A stretch of 64,000 bases of DNA from Kalaharituber pfeilii (taxonomy: Eukaryota > Ascomycota > Pezizomycetes > Pezizales > Pezizaceae). The stretch is from NCBI GenBank assembly GCA_015179045.1, contig WHUZ01000019.1, positions 558,001-622,000 of the forward strand, in the 5' to 3' direction. Under the pieces are notes generated by a model. It worked only from the letters and a program-made list of their open reading frames with translations, was not told the origin of the DNA and made no database searches. Positions within the stretch are counted from its first letter, which is position 1; the number at the start of each line of letters is the position of its first letter. A program made the translations under genes and the position numbers. Shown here piece by piece: positions 11,187 to 23,600 of this stretch.

Positions 11187-11753
11187 ATGAGCTCAATTGG
11201 GTCTACTCCTCTTGCTTCCGCGCCGCGGTCACCACTGTCGACGATGGTTAGCCCAGTGGCAAGGTCTCCTATGGCTCTTGTTGCGAAAAATCCCCCACCG
11301 TTACCAATCACACCTCTGCCCTCGCCGTCACTGAGCCCCAGAAAAGAAGTAGAAGCAGAAGAGGGCGACCCAGCCAACTCGATCCTAGACGCAAAGCCGG
11401 GAGCAGACTCGACGAGGCCGAGCGCACACCATGCGCTGGCAGTGACGACGATGCCCGAGGTGCGGGCGGCGATTGACGATTTGGATCAGCAGATTGTAGC
11501 GTTGTTGGGGACCCGGTTGAGGTATATTGAGGCTGCGGCGAGGATCAAGGAGGATAGGAAGACAGTGAGGGACGAGTGGAGGAAGAGGGATGTGATTGGC
11601 AAGGCGGTGAAGAGGGCAAGGGAGGTGGGGTTCGATGCGGGGATTTGCGAGAGTGTGTATGAAACTTTGGTGGAGGGGTGTATTGCGTATGAGGGTGTCA
11701 GGTGGGAGGAGATACGGAAGCCTCGAGGAGGGGAGGAGGTGCGGAGGCATTGA
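11187..11753 (+). CDS. Chorismate mutase, AroQ class, PchB-like
   Basis: Intronless, 188 aa, with a favourable AAAATGA start context. Residues 1-88 are Ser/Pro-rich and look disordered, with no secretory signal. Residues 88-178 form an all-helical chorismate mutase type II domain (PF01817). Against Pseudomonas PchB, as I remember its sequence, the domain aligns without gaps: Arg93, Arg110, Lys121 and Arg132 match the PchB substrate-binding Arg14, Arg31, Lys42 and Arg53, and Glu169 stands where PchB has Gln90. In such enzymes the pocket binds chorismate (to prephenate) or isochorismate (to pyruvate plus salicylate). The Glu is compatible with mutase activity (fungal AroQ enzymes use an acidic residue there) and makes salicylate formation less certain. 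It is much smaller than the about 260-aa Aro7-type fungal enzyme that serves Phe/Tyr synthesis, so it is probably an accessory protein, possibly of bacterial origin. No shikimate-pathway neighbour is present. Confidence 0.85.
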   Translation: MSSIGSTPLASAPRSPLSTMVSPVARSPMALVAKNPPPLPITPLPSPSLSPRKEVEAEEGDPANSILDAKPGADSTRPSAHHALAVTTMPEVRAAIDDLDQQIVALLGTRLRYIEAAARIKEDRKTVRDEWRKRDVIGKAVKRAREVGFDAGICESVYETLVEGCIAYEGVRWEEIRKPRGGEEVRRH

Positions 11754-12393
11754 CAGGGGCGCGGAGGGCGGGAAGAGTGGGAGGGGAGAGGGGATAGAAT
11801 GGCAGGAGGAAATAGCTGATGGGGATTTTGTTTATATGGTAGGGGTGGAGGTGGGAGTAGGGCGGGAAAGGATGCGAGGGGAATGCGGATGGCGAGGGAT
11901 TCTCTCCACTCATAATGGGGTTCTTTTTAATGGATATGCCTGTTGGTTGAGTTTATAGAGGAGGGAATATCTTTCGGCGGCAGGGAGTGGTGTAGGCATT
12001 CTTCTAAAGGTGCTCAATTGTGGGAAGCAACACGGGGAAACAAACCAAGATGTACACAATGCACGTCGGTAAAGTTCCCTGCGTATTTATGCGTCTAACC
12101 TACATTTCTCGACATTGTGATGATCGTTGCAATGGGGGCTCGTGCTTGATTGCCGTATTGGGCGGATGGCAACCAATCTTGTGGTAGCAACCGGACGATC
12201 TGTATACTGGGAGGTACATGGTGACTTTGGTACTTTGTGCTTGTTTTGGTAGTAACGGGGACCACCCTCTCTGAGCTCGACGAGACTCTCTCTATTCTTT
12301 TCTAAGCTACTAATCCGTGCACATTCATCCTTTGCTGAGCTCTCCTATTTCACAGTCCCTGGAGCATCTTGCTAAAAGACACTGTGTGATGTC
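11754..12393. other. Intergenic spacer
   Basis: This is the 3' flank of the chorismate mutase gene (G-rich near 11754-11900) and the 5' flank of the RING gene. A pyrimidine-rich stretch (CTCTCTCTATTCTTTTCTAAGC) near 12285-12307 may belong to the core promoter of the RING gene. No other element is seen. Confidence 0.5.
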
Positions 12394-14148
12394 ATGGACG
12401 GCTTCATTCTCCGCTGCAACATTATCCGCTGCCGGGCATCCCTGGATCACCGCGCCGTAGTAACCACTTGCTCCCACATCTTCTGCCTTTCCTGCGCCGA
12501 ATCCCACGGGCTCCTCGCAGCCCTGGGTTCCAACTTGACCCACCCCAGCACTGCCCACACGCAGAGGAACACGGGAGGACCCGGTGGGCAGCGGCTGTGT
12601 CCTGCGTGCAGGACGAGCCTGGTGCAGCCGGACGATGCGGTTCTTACGGTGCTGGATCCTTCGGATGATTACAAGACGAGTTTGTTGAGTGGGCTTAGCC
12701 CGAGCGTGATCATGGAAATTGCGGGGAGGGGGATTGCGTTTTGGAATTATCAGGCGACGCAAGAGGTGTAGGTTTAGTTCTACTTTTTTGCAATAAGCTT
12801 TATGCAGCCCGCTGAGCGCAAGCACGAGGCTAACCCAACCTGACCGGGTTTTACTTGCTTTGGCTGGGAAACTACTGCATAGAGAGAAGGATAGAAGGAG
12901 GGAGAAGCGGGGAGCGGATACATTATGGTTGGATGCTCTAGGCTGATGTGGAGGACAGATTGTTTCAAGAAATATTTGGACGAAATATGAACGAGAAATT
13001 CATGAGCCTCAATTCACAGCTGGATAAGCTTGTTCACGACGCCAATCTGGAGATATCGTCGTTGAGGTCAAAGATTCAGGGGATGGCGATGGAGAGGGAA
13101 AATCTGGAGCGCAAGTGCATTGAGCTAGGGGAGGCGTTCAGGGAGAAGAGTAGAAAGTGTTTGCAGTTTCAGGTAAGGGTTCTGAGGAGTTTGTGGAGGG
13201 ATACAAGGGCTAATGGGGATGGTTGCTTGGGGGGTGTAGGACCTGTACGACAAGCTGAAAAGGAAGATGCTTTTGAGCCAGGTGCAGTATGCGGCGAATG
13301 AGACGGCAGAAAGTATGACGTTTGGAGGAGGAGGAGGAGGGATGATGTCTCAAGGAGGGAGCCAGCAGTTGATGGGAAATGGCGGGATATCAGGGGGTGC
13401 TGGTATTGGTGACGGAGGCGGAGAGAATCAGAGACAAGGTGAGTTCATTGTGCTTGATGAGATAAACATTCTCTTGACGTCATAAGTTGGGCTAATGTGT
13501 TCTGACGGGTTGTGTGTATAGGTGGAACATTTAGGGGAGTGAGACCGGATAACGGTTCGGCGAGGGTGGGCGGAAATAGGAACAACCCGATATTTATGGG
13601 TGAGTAGCTGAAACTGCCTTGAAAGAAGTGAAAAGCATAATTTGCAAAAAGCTAAGATGCGGAAAATTAAAGACATTGACTCAACTTCGTGTCCCACTCC
13701 GAGGCCTCGAGGGGGCGCTGGCGGTGGTGGCGTCAACGTTCAGTCTACGCCCCACCGCCAGCGGCTCATTCCTGCCCCAGTGAATCCGTCACACGACCAC
13801 AGCGTAAACCAGCAACAAGCGTTCTCGGGCGCTGGCGCGACCGTAAACGAGAATTACTTTGCATGGAGTAATCCGAATCCGAATGGACCTGGGGTTGCGG
13901 TGGGAATGGGGGGGATGGGGAATAGGTATCCGTTGAGCGGGCTGAGTGAGAATAATTTGCAGTTGGGGGGGCGGTACGTCGGGGGGCTAAGTGCGGGCAT
14001 GAGGATTGGAAGGCCGCAGGGCGGCGGAGGGGAAGGAGGGGGAGGAGGGGGAGGAGGGGGAGGAGGGGGAGGGATTGGATCTATTGGGATTGGGATTGGA
14101 GTTGGAGTGGGGGGGCGGGCTGGAGGGGATGGAGGCAGCAGGAAGTGA
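12394..14148 (+). CDS. HEI10/CCNB1IP1-like RING E3 ligase, five exons
   Basis: Proposed exons are 12394-12767, 12959-13172, 13240-13438, 13522-13599 and 13712-14148 (433 aa); all junctions keep frame. Residues 8-72 are a RING with ligands Cys8, Cys13, Cys26, His28, Cys31, Cys34, Cys69 and Cys72 and an unusually long 34-residue spacer before the last pair. Then come the family hallmarks PDDAVLTVLDPSDDYK, GLSPSVIMEI and FWNYQATQE, a coiled coil (exon 2, NMNEKF...LERKC), and the conserved C-terminal TPHRQRL. HEI10/Zip3-type proteins act as SUMO/ubiquitin ligases on meiotic chromosomes and mark crossover sites. The last intron's acceptor could instead be at 13651 (453 aa). The C-terminus is a Gly tract encoded by (GGGGGA)n, probably length-variable. 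Family call confident; exact C-terminal exon less so. Confidence 0.85.
14019..14112 (+). repeat. G-rich simple repeat within the last HEI10 exon
   Basis: The + strand is an almost uninterrupted run of G blocks separated by single A or C bases, coding for poly-Gly. Several runs of at least four G lie a few bases apart, so the sequence meets the simple G-quadruplex pattern. Its length is likely to vary between strains. Confidence 0.8.
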
Positions 14149-15125
14149 ATTGATGGTATCATAGAATAGGTTCTGGAGTTGGACTTGGGGTAACGCAATC
14201 GGTCATTCTTGGTCATTTAGACGAAGGTACAGGTAGATAATGGGATGACGGTATTGAATAGCGGGGAATTAATGCATGATATAAGTATGAAGATACTGGG
14301 ATGTACTCGTATAGCTCACGACCGACGGGTGTGCTCTAGTCTCGTGCACCGGGCATCCCAGGCATGCTGGAGGAGTATGAGCATCGGCAGAGAGAAGATG
14401 AATAGCTTGGCACATACTCTGGTTACGAGATTAGGCACATATGCATATGACTAGGCACATACTTCTTGCATTGTGTAGTCATTTGTTTCAAGTGAGAGCA
14501 TCCACGCCAAACATCCGCTGTCACGAGGCACGTGCAAAGTCACGCGGAGCCATTGGCCGAGGTCATAAGCACGTGATGCGGCTTGCCTGCTTACTCATCC
14601 TGGACCCCACTTTTGCAGCCGTTGCCCCCCCGCATTCAACGAAATTTTTTTGGGAATTCTTTGCTTTCTAAGCCAAAAAGGTAGACCTTTTTGCTTTTTT
14701 GCAAATCTTTCAAAACTCATCTCATCACGCACCGCACATCAACATCACATCACCTCACCTCCGTCCCCCCCCCCCTCCTGAGTCGGAACGGGAGCAGAAG
14801 AAAAGGAAAAACAGCGATCTCAAGGAAATAGAAGCACGGCTTTTGAGGGTTAATCTTTTTTTCCTTCTTCTTTAGAAGTCACATCTAGATTTCTTATTTC
14901 TTTTTTTCCTTGCTTTCGTTTTCTCCGCAAATTAGAACTACTCGCATCGAAAAGGTGTGGCTTGACTACCCTACGCTACCTACCATCCCATCAGACACAA
15001 AGGCAGCAGGAAAGAGGAAAGTGAAAAAAGGGTTCGCTTGCTTTTGCCCATTCTAAAGAAGGAACGGTTTTGGTAGACAAAACCAGGACTTGGGTTGCTT
15101 TTCCAGAGAGAGTGTGTGTGTGTTT
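14149..15125. other. Intergenic spacer and probable promoter of the F-box gene
   Basis: About 14690-15000 is strongly pyrimidine-rich (CATCACATCACCTCACC, a run of C at about 14766-14775, and T-rich blocks at 14860-14930), the usual look of a fungal core promoter or 5' leader. No gene is seen. Confidence 0.5.
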
Positions 15126-18100
15126 ATGCTCGACGAAGAGAAATTGAAGCATACAGAAGACTGCGATAAAGAATATTTCTTGTCTAAGGACGAGCGTGAA
15201 AGGAACGGAAACGTGCAATATGGATTCGGAGTGGAGAAATATTGTCGCCGGGGCTGTTGCTGGTGCGGGCGTGATCACAGCGGAGAAGGTGGTGGTGGTG
15301 GAGAAGGAAGCGTGCCGAGGGGGGAGATGAAGGGGGAGTGTGGGGGGGTGGAATTGATTGCTTCGTCAGAGACAGAGTCAGAGTCAGCATGTGCACCGGC
15401 ACCGGCATTGCGGAAGAGATTAAGCGCGCATGAGAAAGAGGGAGGGGAACACGACGGTGAGGTGGCGGGTGGCGAGGCGGGAGACATGCTCATGACGGGT
15501 TCAGGTACAGGACGGCGCTTGGGAATGGGGTCGGACGATGGTGAGGTTGATAATGATGATGCGGAGGAGAGTGCGGTATCGGACAGCGACGACGGAGGGG
15601 TCCCCATCTCCGAAACCGAACCTGGGCCCAGACCCGAAGCATCGGCGTCGACCCCGACGCCCCCATACCTTGAGCCAGACCCACAGCCAAAGCCAGGGCC
15701 CGCCACGCAGACAATACCCCGCCGCAGGGACCCAGTAAGCGAGTACGAAGCCATTTGCGAGCGCACCCAGCTCAAGGGCCTCGGTATGCGCGGCAAGGGT
15801 AAATCAAAGGGCGACAGCAGCGCGGAGGCTGTGCACTTTCGAGTTAAGAAGACGAATTGGGAGACGGGAACGGGGTCCCCAATTGATAGGTTTCCAAACG
15901 GTATTGTTGCGCTCTTCTCTTATCACTTGACGCTTTTATGTTACTGCTCTGAAGTGGGGTCTGATTGTGATTGGGGATGATTTTTTGGACATTTGCTAAT
16001 TTTGCTCCTTGTGTTCGGGGACGGTGATTGGCGCATAGAGGTCCTGACGCTCACGTTTTCCTACCTCGACCCAGCGTCCCTTTCGGCATTGGCGCTGGTG
16101 TCAAGGAGGTTCTATACGTTGGTATCAAGTCCTCATGCGTGGAGGAGTGCATTTGCGCGGTACTTCCCCGAGTATACGGTTTTTGAACACCAAAGGCGCA
16201 GCACCGAGCCGCTGCAAAGCCACCATCACGATCAGGATACCCTCGCCTCGCATGCGAGTGAGAAAAGGTACTTTACCCGCCTTACGGCACTGTCGACGTG
16301 GAGGAAGGAGTATCTACTGCGGACTGCTCTCTTGCGATCACTTGCGAGGGGAAAAGCGCATATACCGCAGTATGCATTTACAAGCCATCATCACCATCAC
16401 AACCACCGCCAGCAACAGCAACAAGCGAGTCTCGCAGCCGCAGGAAGCATCATCACTTATCCCGCCTGCACCGGCGGCAATAGCGTCACGCACATCTCTG
16501 CCTCCTTCCCACCCATCGGCCGCAACGCTTCCCAGAACGGGACCGGCTCCGCAGCTCTCCGTCCACACTTGATGCACGCCTCCTGTGAGACCATGTTCGT
16601 CACATCCTCTGACCCGACTACGGGCCGAATTGATCGTCCTGCGGACTGGACGTTGGTCCGTGGGCCTGTTATCCGGGCCCCCCTAGTCGGTATGCCAGAC
16701 CACATCCCGGGTATCGAACTCGGCACCTCGCTGATGGACCTGAGCGAGGAAATGGGCTGGTGTGTCGGCGAGACCTGCCCCGGCGGCGAGGTCTACGTTG
16801 AGCCGAAGTCGCTCGCGAATACGTCTAGCAGAGGTCGCTTTCTGAGTCGAGTGGAGGGCAGGTACCCGATGGAGGAGTTCTCGTACATCTCGGCGCTATG
16901 GATCGCGAAAAGAAAGTCCGGCGGTAGCGTCTTCGAGACGACAAATGGGAAGTGTGGAGTTTTGGTCGGGGAGAGCATGGGAAGAGTGTCAATGTACGCA
17001 CTGCCAGTGGCGAGCAATGAACGGAATGATCTTGCGTCATGGGCGTGTCCGGTCGCCAGCTGGGTGGTGTCCCCTGGTGTGCCGATTCTAGGGATCAAGG
17101 TCGACGACGAGTACTCCGTGAAGAGAAGGAGGCGGTATAACCGCAAAAAGGAGGGCATGGTTGTAGTAGTGGTGAATGCGTTAGGTGAGATTTATTACCT
17201 CCGGGAGTTCAATCATAAAGCGGGGTGGAGGGTAATTCAGCAAACACAGAGGAAAGTGAATTACCTTGCGGGGTTCACGGAAGAGGAGAGGAGGGAGTCC
17301 GAAAAGGTGGAGGTGCTGATGGGGACAGATTGGAGCGTGGTGAGAAGGCTCTGGGATGGGTTTGGGATGGATTATTTTATAGAGGTGGATTTTGGAGGTA
17401 GAGGCGTGATTCTGGGGAAGAAGGCGAGAAAGCCAAAGTTTATGCCGGAGGAGGACGGGCGGGATTTGGAGGGCACTAAAGAGTGTCAGGAGGCGTGGGT
17501 GAGGGTGTATAGGTTGGGGAAACGCAAGGTGGGGGAGGACGAAAGTGAGGACAAGAAGTTTGTGAGGGAGGTGGTATTTCAGATGCAGAGTGCGACGGCA
17601 AGGACTAATAAAACGGGCTCAGGGGCTTCCACGGCAAGCGCAACGCCAGCGTATCATGCGGGATATGTACAACATCCAGAGGGCCCGCTGGAGGTCGGGA
17701 ATTCGTATTCACCGCCACTCAGGCAGTCGGAGATTGATGCTGAAAGTTACGAGGTGGCTTCTCCGCCCTCGAGTACAAATGATGATGAGGAGGAGGAGCT
17801 TGAGGGGGGAGAGGGGGACGGAGACGAGTGGACGGAGACGGAACTCAGCTTCTCAAATGAACAGAGGATGAATAAAAGGATTGAGATCACGGCTGTCGCG
17901 ATCGATATCAGTCGGCTTGCGGTGCTGTCTCCTGATGAGGACCAGGCATTACGGGAAAGCAAGGAAAAGAATTGCTCTAACAATGGCGTTCCTTTGGTAT
18001 CTAGATCTAAATATGACATCCCTGGAATGGGAGCGAGATTATTTGCGGTCGGTACAAATGCAGGAAGTGTGTTTGTGTGGAATGTGCGGGGCAATTTCAC

Positions 18101-19427
18101 CCCCTCTCATGGCAATCAACACTTTGAGTATCCCTTGCGTGTCATCCATACCGACTCCCCTACCATCACCACCGTCGGTCTAACCTCTCTGTACCTCCTG
18201 CATGGCGGAAGCGATGGCCTAGTGCAGGCCTGGGACCCCCTCTCGTCAACGTTATCCCCGATCCGCACGCTTCACTCGCGGTTCTCGTCGCGAGCAAGGC
18301 GCAGAATGGCACAGACGGACTTTGAGCAGATGGGCATAGGCGACAATCAGTATGCAGCTAGGGCAGTATATCTTGATCCTGACCCCACCGTGCTTAGAGG
18401 CGTGGTCGCATTGGGAACGTATGTACGGTACTGGTCGTTCGCAGGCGATGTGGCGAGTTTGGTTGGGGGAAAGAGAAAGAAGAAGGTAGTTAGGAGAGGG
18501 GGCGTTGGTGGTGGGGTACCCGGAGGGGGCGCGAGCGCCAGGGGAAGGGGTGGAGGCGCGGTGCTGAGAGGAGATATTAGGGAGGAGGTGAAGGAGGTGG
18601 AGAGGGAGAAGGATGCGACAAGGCGGGAGGAGGAGAGATTGATGGGTAGGTTTGGAATAGAGGGGGCATGGGGAGGATTGAGTGAGGAAGAGATGCTAAT
18701 GTATGCGCGGATGTTGAGCGAGGAAGCATGGGAGAGGGAAAGAGGGAAGCAGAAAGAGAAGGACGTGGCCGTAGACACGGCTGAGCCCAGTGCGGAACCG
18801 AAGGATGAAGAGGAGGCACTTGCAATAGCATTATCTACGTCACTTCAGGACTCGTCCCCCTCCTCTATCGTCCCCTCTAATACCTCATCACCGGAATCAA
18901 CAACACCATCCTCCTCAGCCTCCTCGTCGTCCTCATTCCCATCCTCATCTAGAGCTTCGATCTCGATCCACGGCCACCACACCTGGCACAACGACGCCGC
19001 TAGCTCCAGCAGTGACGGCGGAGTCTCGGACCCAGACCTCGCCGAAGCTATCCGTTTGTCGCTTCTCGACGTAGCACCCGGCGCGGGGGTGTCGATCCGG
19101 TATAGCTACGGCGACGGAGATGAGACGCCCAAGAGGGCAGATGATGGCGACACGACGCCCACACCCACGCCGTCGGAGTCCGGGAGGGTGGCGTGGGGAA
19201 TCGCACCGAAGAAAGGGAGCAAGAAGAATAAGAAGCAGAAGAAGGCAAAAGTTAGTTTGTGGGATGCGGATGGGGAGGACGAGTGGCCGTCGCTGGGAAG
19301 GGCGGCGCAACAAGGAGTAGGTGAGGGATATGATGAAGATTTGGAGATGGCGATTCGGTTGAGTTTGCTGGATGTGCGTGGAGAGGGGGGAGAGGAGGGA
19401 AGTAGCAAGAAGGGGAAAGACTGGTAA
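15126..19427 (+). CDS. Ufo1-like F-box protein with WD-type blades and three UIMs
   Basis: Two exons, 15126-15900 and 16039-19427 (GTATTG donor, GCATAG acceptor, phase 1), give 1387 aa. The splice rebuilds an F-box at about residues 253-300 (IDRFPNEVLTLTFSYLD, then SLSALALVSRRFYTLV). Residues about 900-1010 contain WD/beta-propeller-like blades (FAVGTNAGSVFVWNV and LLHGGSDGLVQAWDPL). Three ubiquitin-interacting motifs close the protein, at about 1180 (EEALAIALSTSLQD), 1255 (DPDLAEAIRLSLLDV) and 1357 (DEDLEMAIRLSLLDV). F-box, propeller and three C-terminal UIMs is the plan of yeast Ufo1, an SCF receptor whose UIMs promote its own turnover. The first 250 residues are acidic, low-complexity and probably disordered. 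ATG 15126 is the first in-frame methionine; a later one (15328) cannot be excluded. It lies next to the RING gene, but nothing shows they are linked. Confidence 0.8.
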
Positions 19428-20603
19428 AGCGTAGGGTGCTTTGTTAGTATTATGTGTAGTTTTGTCTTTTCTTTTTTTTTTTTTTTTTTGTTGATTTGTC
19501 TTGTTTTCATTTTTTTTTCTCCCCTTTTTTTTCTTTTTTTGCGTTTGCGCAATTGAGAGCTATTTGCTGGATGGGGATGTGCAGAGTGTGTAGTGTGTAA
19601 GATGTCAAGGCGGATATATATCGAAATTGAAATATTTTGAAATATTCTTTTGGGGGGAAACATAAAGAAATACGTGACTCTATATCGGGCAATTAGGCCA
19701 GAGAAACCGGAAGGAAAAGAGAAAAGAGGACGGTGTGGTGGTGTCATGATTTTCATTTCGTGGGCAAGGAAAAAAATCAACCTCAGGGTAATGAATACTT
19801 TTTCAGTGGTGCATTACACGAATCCCTTATATTCGTTATCCGATCTACCTACGCTCCTACTTTCCCCCCCTCCCACCCCCATCCCGGCTACCACTTGGGT
19901 CATATCTTCAAAGAAAGAATTCATCCTAGGTATGTTACGGAAATCCTATTGAAGTACAAAATACAAAAATACCCAAAAAAATCCAAATGCACATTATTGT
20001 CCCGGAAAGAAAAAACAAAAAACACACAAAAAGAAGTTCAAAAAGAAAAGAAAAAAAAAAAAACCTTATTTTCTGCAAAATATTAACTTAGATAACTAGG
20101 TAATATAAAAGAAAAAAAATAGAAGAAAAAGGGCTCCAATGAAAAAAAAAAAAAGGCTCGGCGAGAAAGAAGGAGGAGAGGATGAGTCCTAGGAGGAAAA
20201 AGGAAGGGAAAATAAAGCAGGGAAAGGCCTTAAGACAAAAAAAGAAGTAATAAATAGATAAAATAAATAAAATAAACTAGTAAAGAAGAAGAAAAAGAAA
20301 GAAAAATTAGGAGAAAAGTTGAAGATCCCCAATACCCAATACCTAAGGTCCTCTCTACACTGCCCGTGATCCACTAGTTGTGCCATATCCTTGGTAACCT
20401 TTATCTCAGTCTGCATATAAACCCTCCCTCCCAAGTCCAAGTTCAAGTCAATGTGTATCGACCTTGCCCTTTCTCTCTCTCATATAGCCCCGTACAAAAC
20501 CCCAGAACCCTCGCACACGCATTTCCCCATTCCAAAAGAACTAAAACTAAACCATCAAGAAACACAAACAAAAAACAAAAAAGTCAAACAAAAAAGTTAG
20601 GAA
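19428..20603. other. Convergent intergenic region, homopolymer-rich
   Basis: This lies between the 3' ends of the F-box (+) and TPR-CHAT (-) genes. It has T runs at about 19471-19530 and many A/G-rich stretches from 19960 to 20320. Both transcripts probably terminate here. No gene or transposon end is evident. Confidence 0.5.
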
Positions 20604-23600
20604 TCAAGCTCCCCAATATGCAAATCTCGCCCACTCTCCCACCATCTTTGCCCTCCCAATGCTCCCCTTCTTCACATTCTCCACCGCCTCTCTCAACGCT
20701 TTTGCCCCCCGTCCCTTCTCCGCCCCCACGCTCCTTCCTAGACACCTATAAAACTCCCTCCACACATTCATCCCCACTCCTTCCTCATCCCCTTCATTCC
20801 CGCCCCACATCGTCCCCACGACCCCCGTCACTCCGGCACCCACCTGGAGCACCCCCACTACGTTCCCAACGTCCAGACCCCCATCTACACTCTGTACAAC
20901 CGGAAAACACAACAGCCCTCCTTTCCCGTGTCTAGCTTCAAGGAGTTTCTTGACGGTCAGGACTTCGAGTCCACCTTCCTGGTCCCTGAGTAGGACACCG
21001 GTCCGTCTAGGGTCTTCAGAGTCGGTGGTGCAATAGCAGGCAAAGTAGATGATATTTGCGCTGCGAATGGTGTTCACAGCGGTCTCGACGTCAGGTTTGT
21101 GTAGAACGACGGCATCGAGACCATCACTCCTCAGCAAGCTTACGATTGCGTCCACATGCTGCGCTCCTGTTAAGGGGGGACTTCCAGAGATTTCTGGCAT
21201 TGTGATGAATACCGCCTTCGGCACTTTCCCTTCTGCCACAGATTCGCCAGCCCTCAATCTTGAGTGTACCAATGCGTTAACCGTCAACGTGTAGGACGAC
21301 ACACAATACCTCGCCGTGCATTCCCCTCCCCCCTCTGCATCGTAAGCTCCAGCTGCATGCAGTGGTGCCTTCGCCATCACCCCAATCCCAATCCACCAAA
21401 TTCTCGGCAAAGTTCCCTGCACCATTCCCTCCTTATAAAACCCCACGGCCTTCAACACCGGTCTCACCACCTTCTCCCACAAGCCCTTCAATACCATCCT
21501 CACGCTCCCCTCCCTCCTTTGCTTCCCCTCCACCCCCACCACCTCCCTTTCCCACCCCCCAATCCATTTTTCCACCCACGTATTCTCAATATCCAACCCC
21601 ACACTCGTAATCCCGTTCGCCTGAATAATCACCGCATCGCTCCCCGCCTCCGTCACATTCACAGCGACGATTGGCCCCTCTATTGCAGCATTGCGCAAAT
21701 CCATCTCCGTTGGTGACAAGAAACTTTCAAACCTTGGCTTCTCCTGAATCTTCCTCAGCGTGCCCTCCAGCATACGTATATCCCTCATTCTGTGCTCCTT
21801 GAGGTTATGCACAAACATACTACCCACTGGTCCTCCACCGGGAGTTGGCACCTCACCCAGCCCACTTCCACTCACTCCGCCAGAACCATCACCAGGGTTG
21901 ACCCCATCCACCCCCACTGCTGCACTCGCCACCGCCGTCTCCGCAATCTTCTTCTGTAACCTATCAAACTTCCTCGCTAGCGCCGGATACGCCTTCTCGA
22001 GCGTTGATATATCCTGCCAAAGCGACTGCAAACTTCCCATGACGATCCCTCTCTCAATTTCCAGCAGCCTTGCAGCCTCGTAAGCGTTTTTCCCACTTTT
22101 AATTGCCATCGCTGCGGCATTGGATGCGAGTGATAGCCGCAAAGAGGTCGTGTCGCGATGCCGCTCATCTTCCGTTAACACCCGAGCCGTCAACAATGGA
22201 AACAATCCCACTGCTTCCGCGAGAATCTCGTACGCAATCTGTCTATGCTCAGCAACCCGCTCAGGTGGCTCCCCGAGCTCGCCAACGACATTATGAATAA
22301 TCCCCGCAAGTGCCATGTGGAGCTTTGCCGCCTTCTGCGCGGCCTCGAGACGATACCGCGGCGTAGCGCTCCAACATTGCAGTGCTGTCATGAAGAATTG
22401 GAGAGCCCAGTAGACCCAGGTCGATTTTTCCTCTTGATTAGGTTCGCGGTCGCAAGCCATCATGAGGAGATCCCCAAGGTGAATCATTGCTGGCGAAAAG
22501 TCGGGGTTGCTTTCCGGGAACTCTTCAGCCGCCTCAGAGCCGATTGAGAGGGCAAAATCCAATTCTATAGGGTCCTTATTGTGGAGGTATAGAAGCGCAA
22601 GAGAGCGCGATAGGGAGTAAAGAAGGTTGGGACGGTAAAGGCATGTCTCGGGTGTGAAGCTGAGAGCTTGGCTGCCCCACGCTATGGCAGATTCGATGTC
22701 ATTGATGTCGTTATTGAGACGAAAGCGACGTTGGAGACGGAAGGCTAGTTGACCTTGGAACTGGATGAGGTCCGGTGAGTCATGGGAGACATTGGAGATC
22801 GTTGCTTCTGCGAGGGCAATTGCATTGTTGAGATCATCTGATGAGCCCGTACAGTCGTAGCGAGCCTCGTACATGATGCCGAGTGACGAAGTGACATTGG
22901 TGTGTTCCCTTCGGTCCATCTTGTCGGCTCGAGCTGTGAGCATCCCTTGCAAGATGTCAATGCTGCGGTTTAGATCCTCCAGGCCACCGATGCCGACATA
23001 CTGCGACCGAAGTGCAGTTACAAGGGCAGTAAGGTCGGGAACTCCGTTCGCATCGGCCTTTGGCATGAGTTCAAGTGCCAGATGTCGGCAGGTAAGCGAC
23101 TCATCAAGATCCCTTGGGTTGCCATCCATGTGGTACTTCGCCTCGTAGAGTCCCGCAAGAAGGCTATAGTTGCTCTGCACTGAGACACCAGCTTTGATGC
23201 TGCGCCTTGCGCACATGATCGCTTCCTCCGCGTCGTTTGCCATACCAGTAATTGTATAACGCAGATTGAGCATTGACCCCAACCGCTGATGGTAGGTGGC
23301 TTGTTTCTTAGGCAACCCAGACGTCCTCTTCACCGCCGCCCTGGCCAGGTGTATTGCCATAGATAAACTTGAAAGGTCGCCCGTTTGCTGAAAACGTGCC
23401 TCGAGTTGGATGCCCAGGAGGTACTGAAACTCAGCCAATTGTTCGCTCGGAATCCGTGACTTGGTCGCCAATACGAGCGCTTCTCGAGCCGTCCCGAACG
23501 CATTGTTCAGATCGTCCCGGTCGCCGGTCCAATAGTATCTGAGCTCTAATAGCAGAGAAAGGTTATGCAGTGCTGCCAGCCTCCTCTTGACATATACAGC

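Noticed and set aside
15184..15796. Long minus-strand frames opposite the F-box gene
   Set aside because: Shadows of the GC-rich coding exon; Pro/Ser-rich with no motifs.
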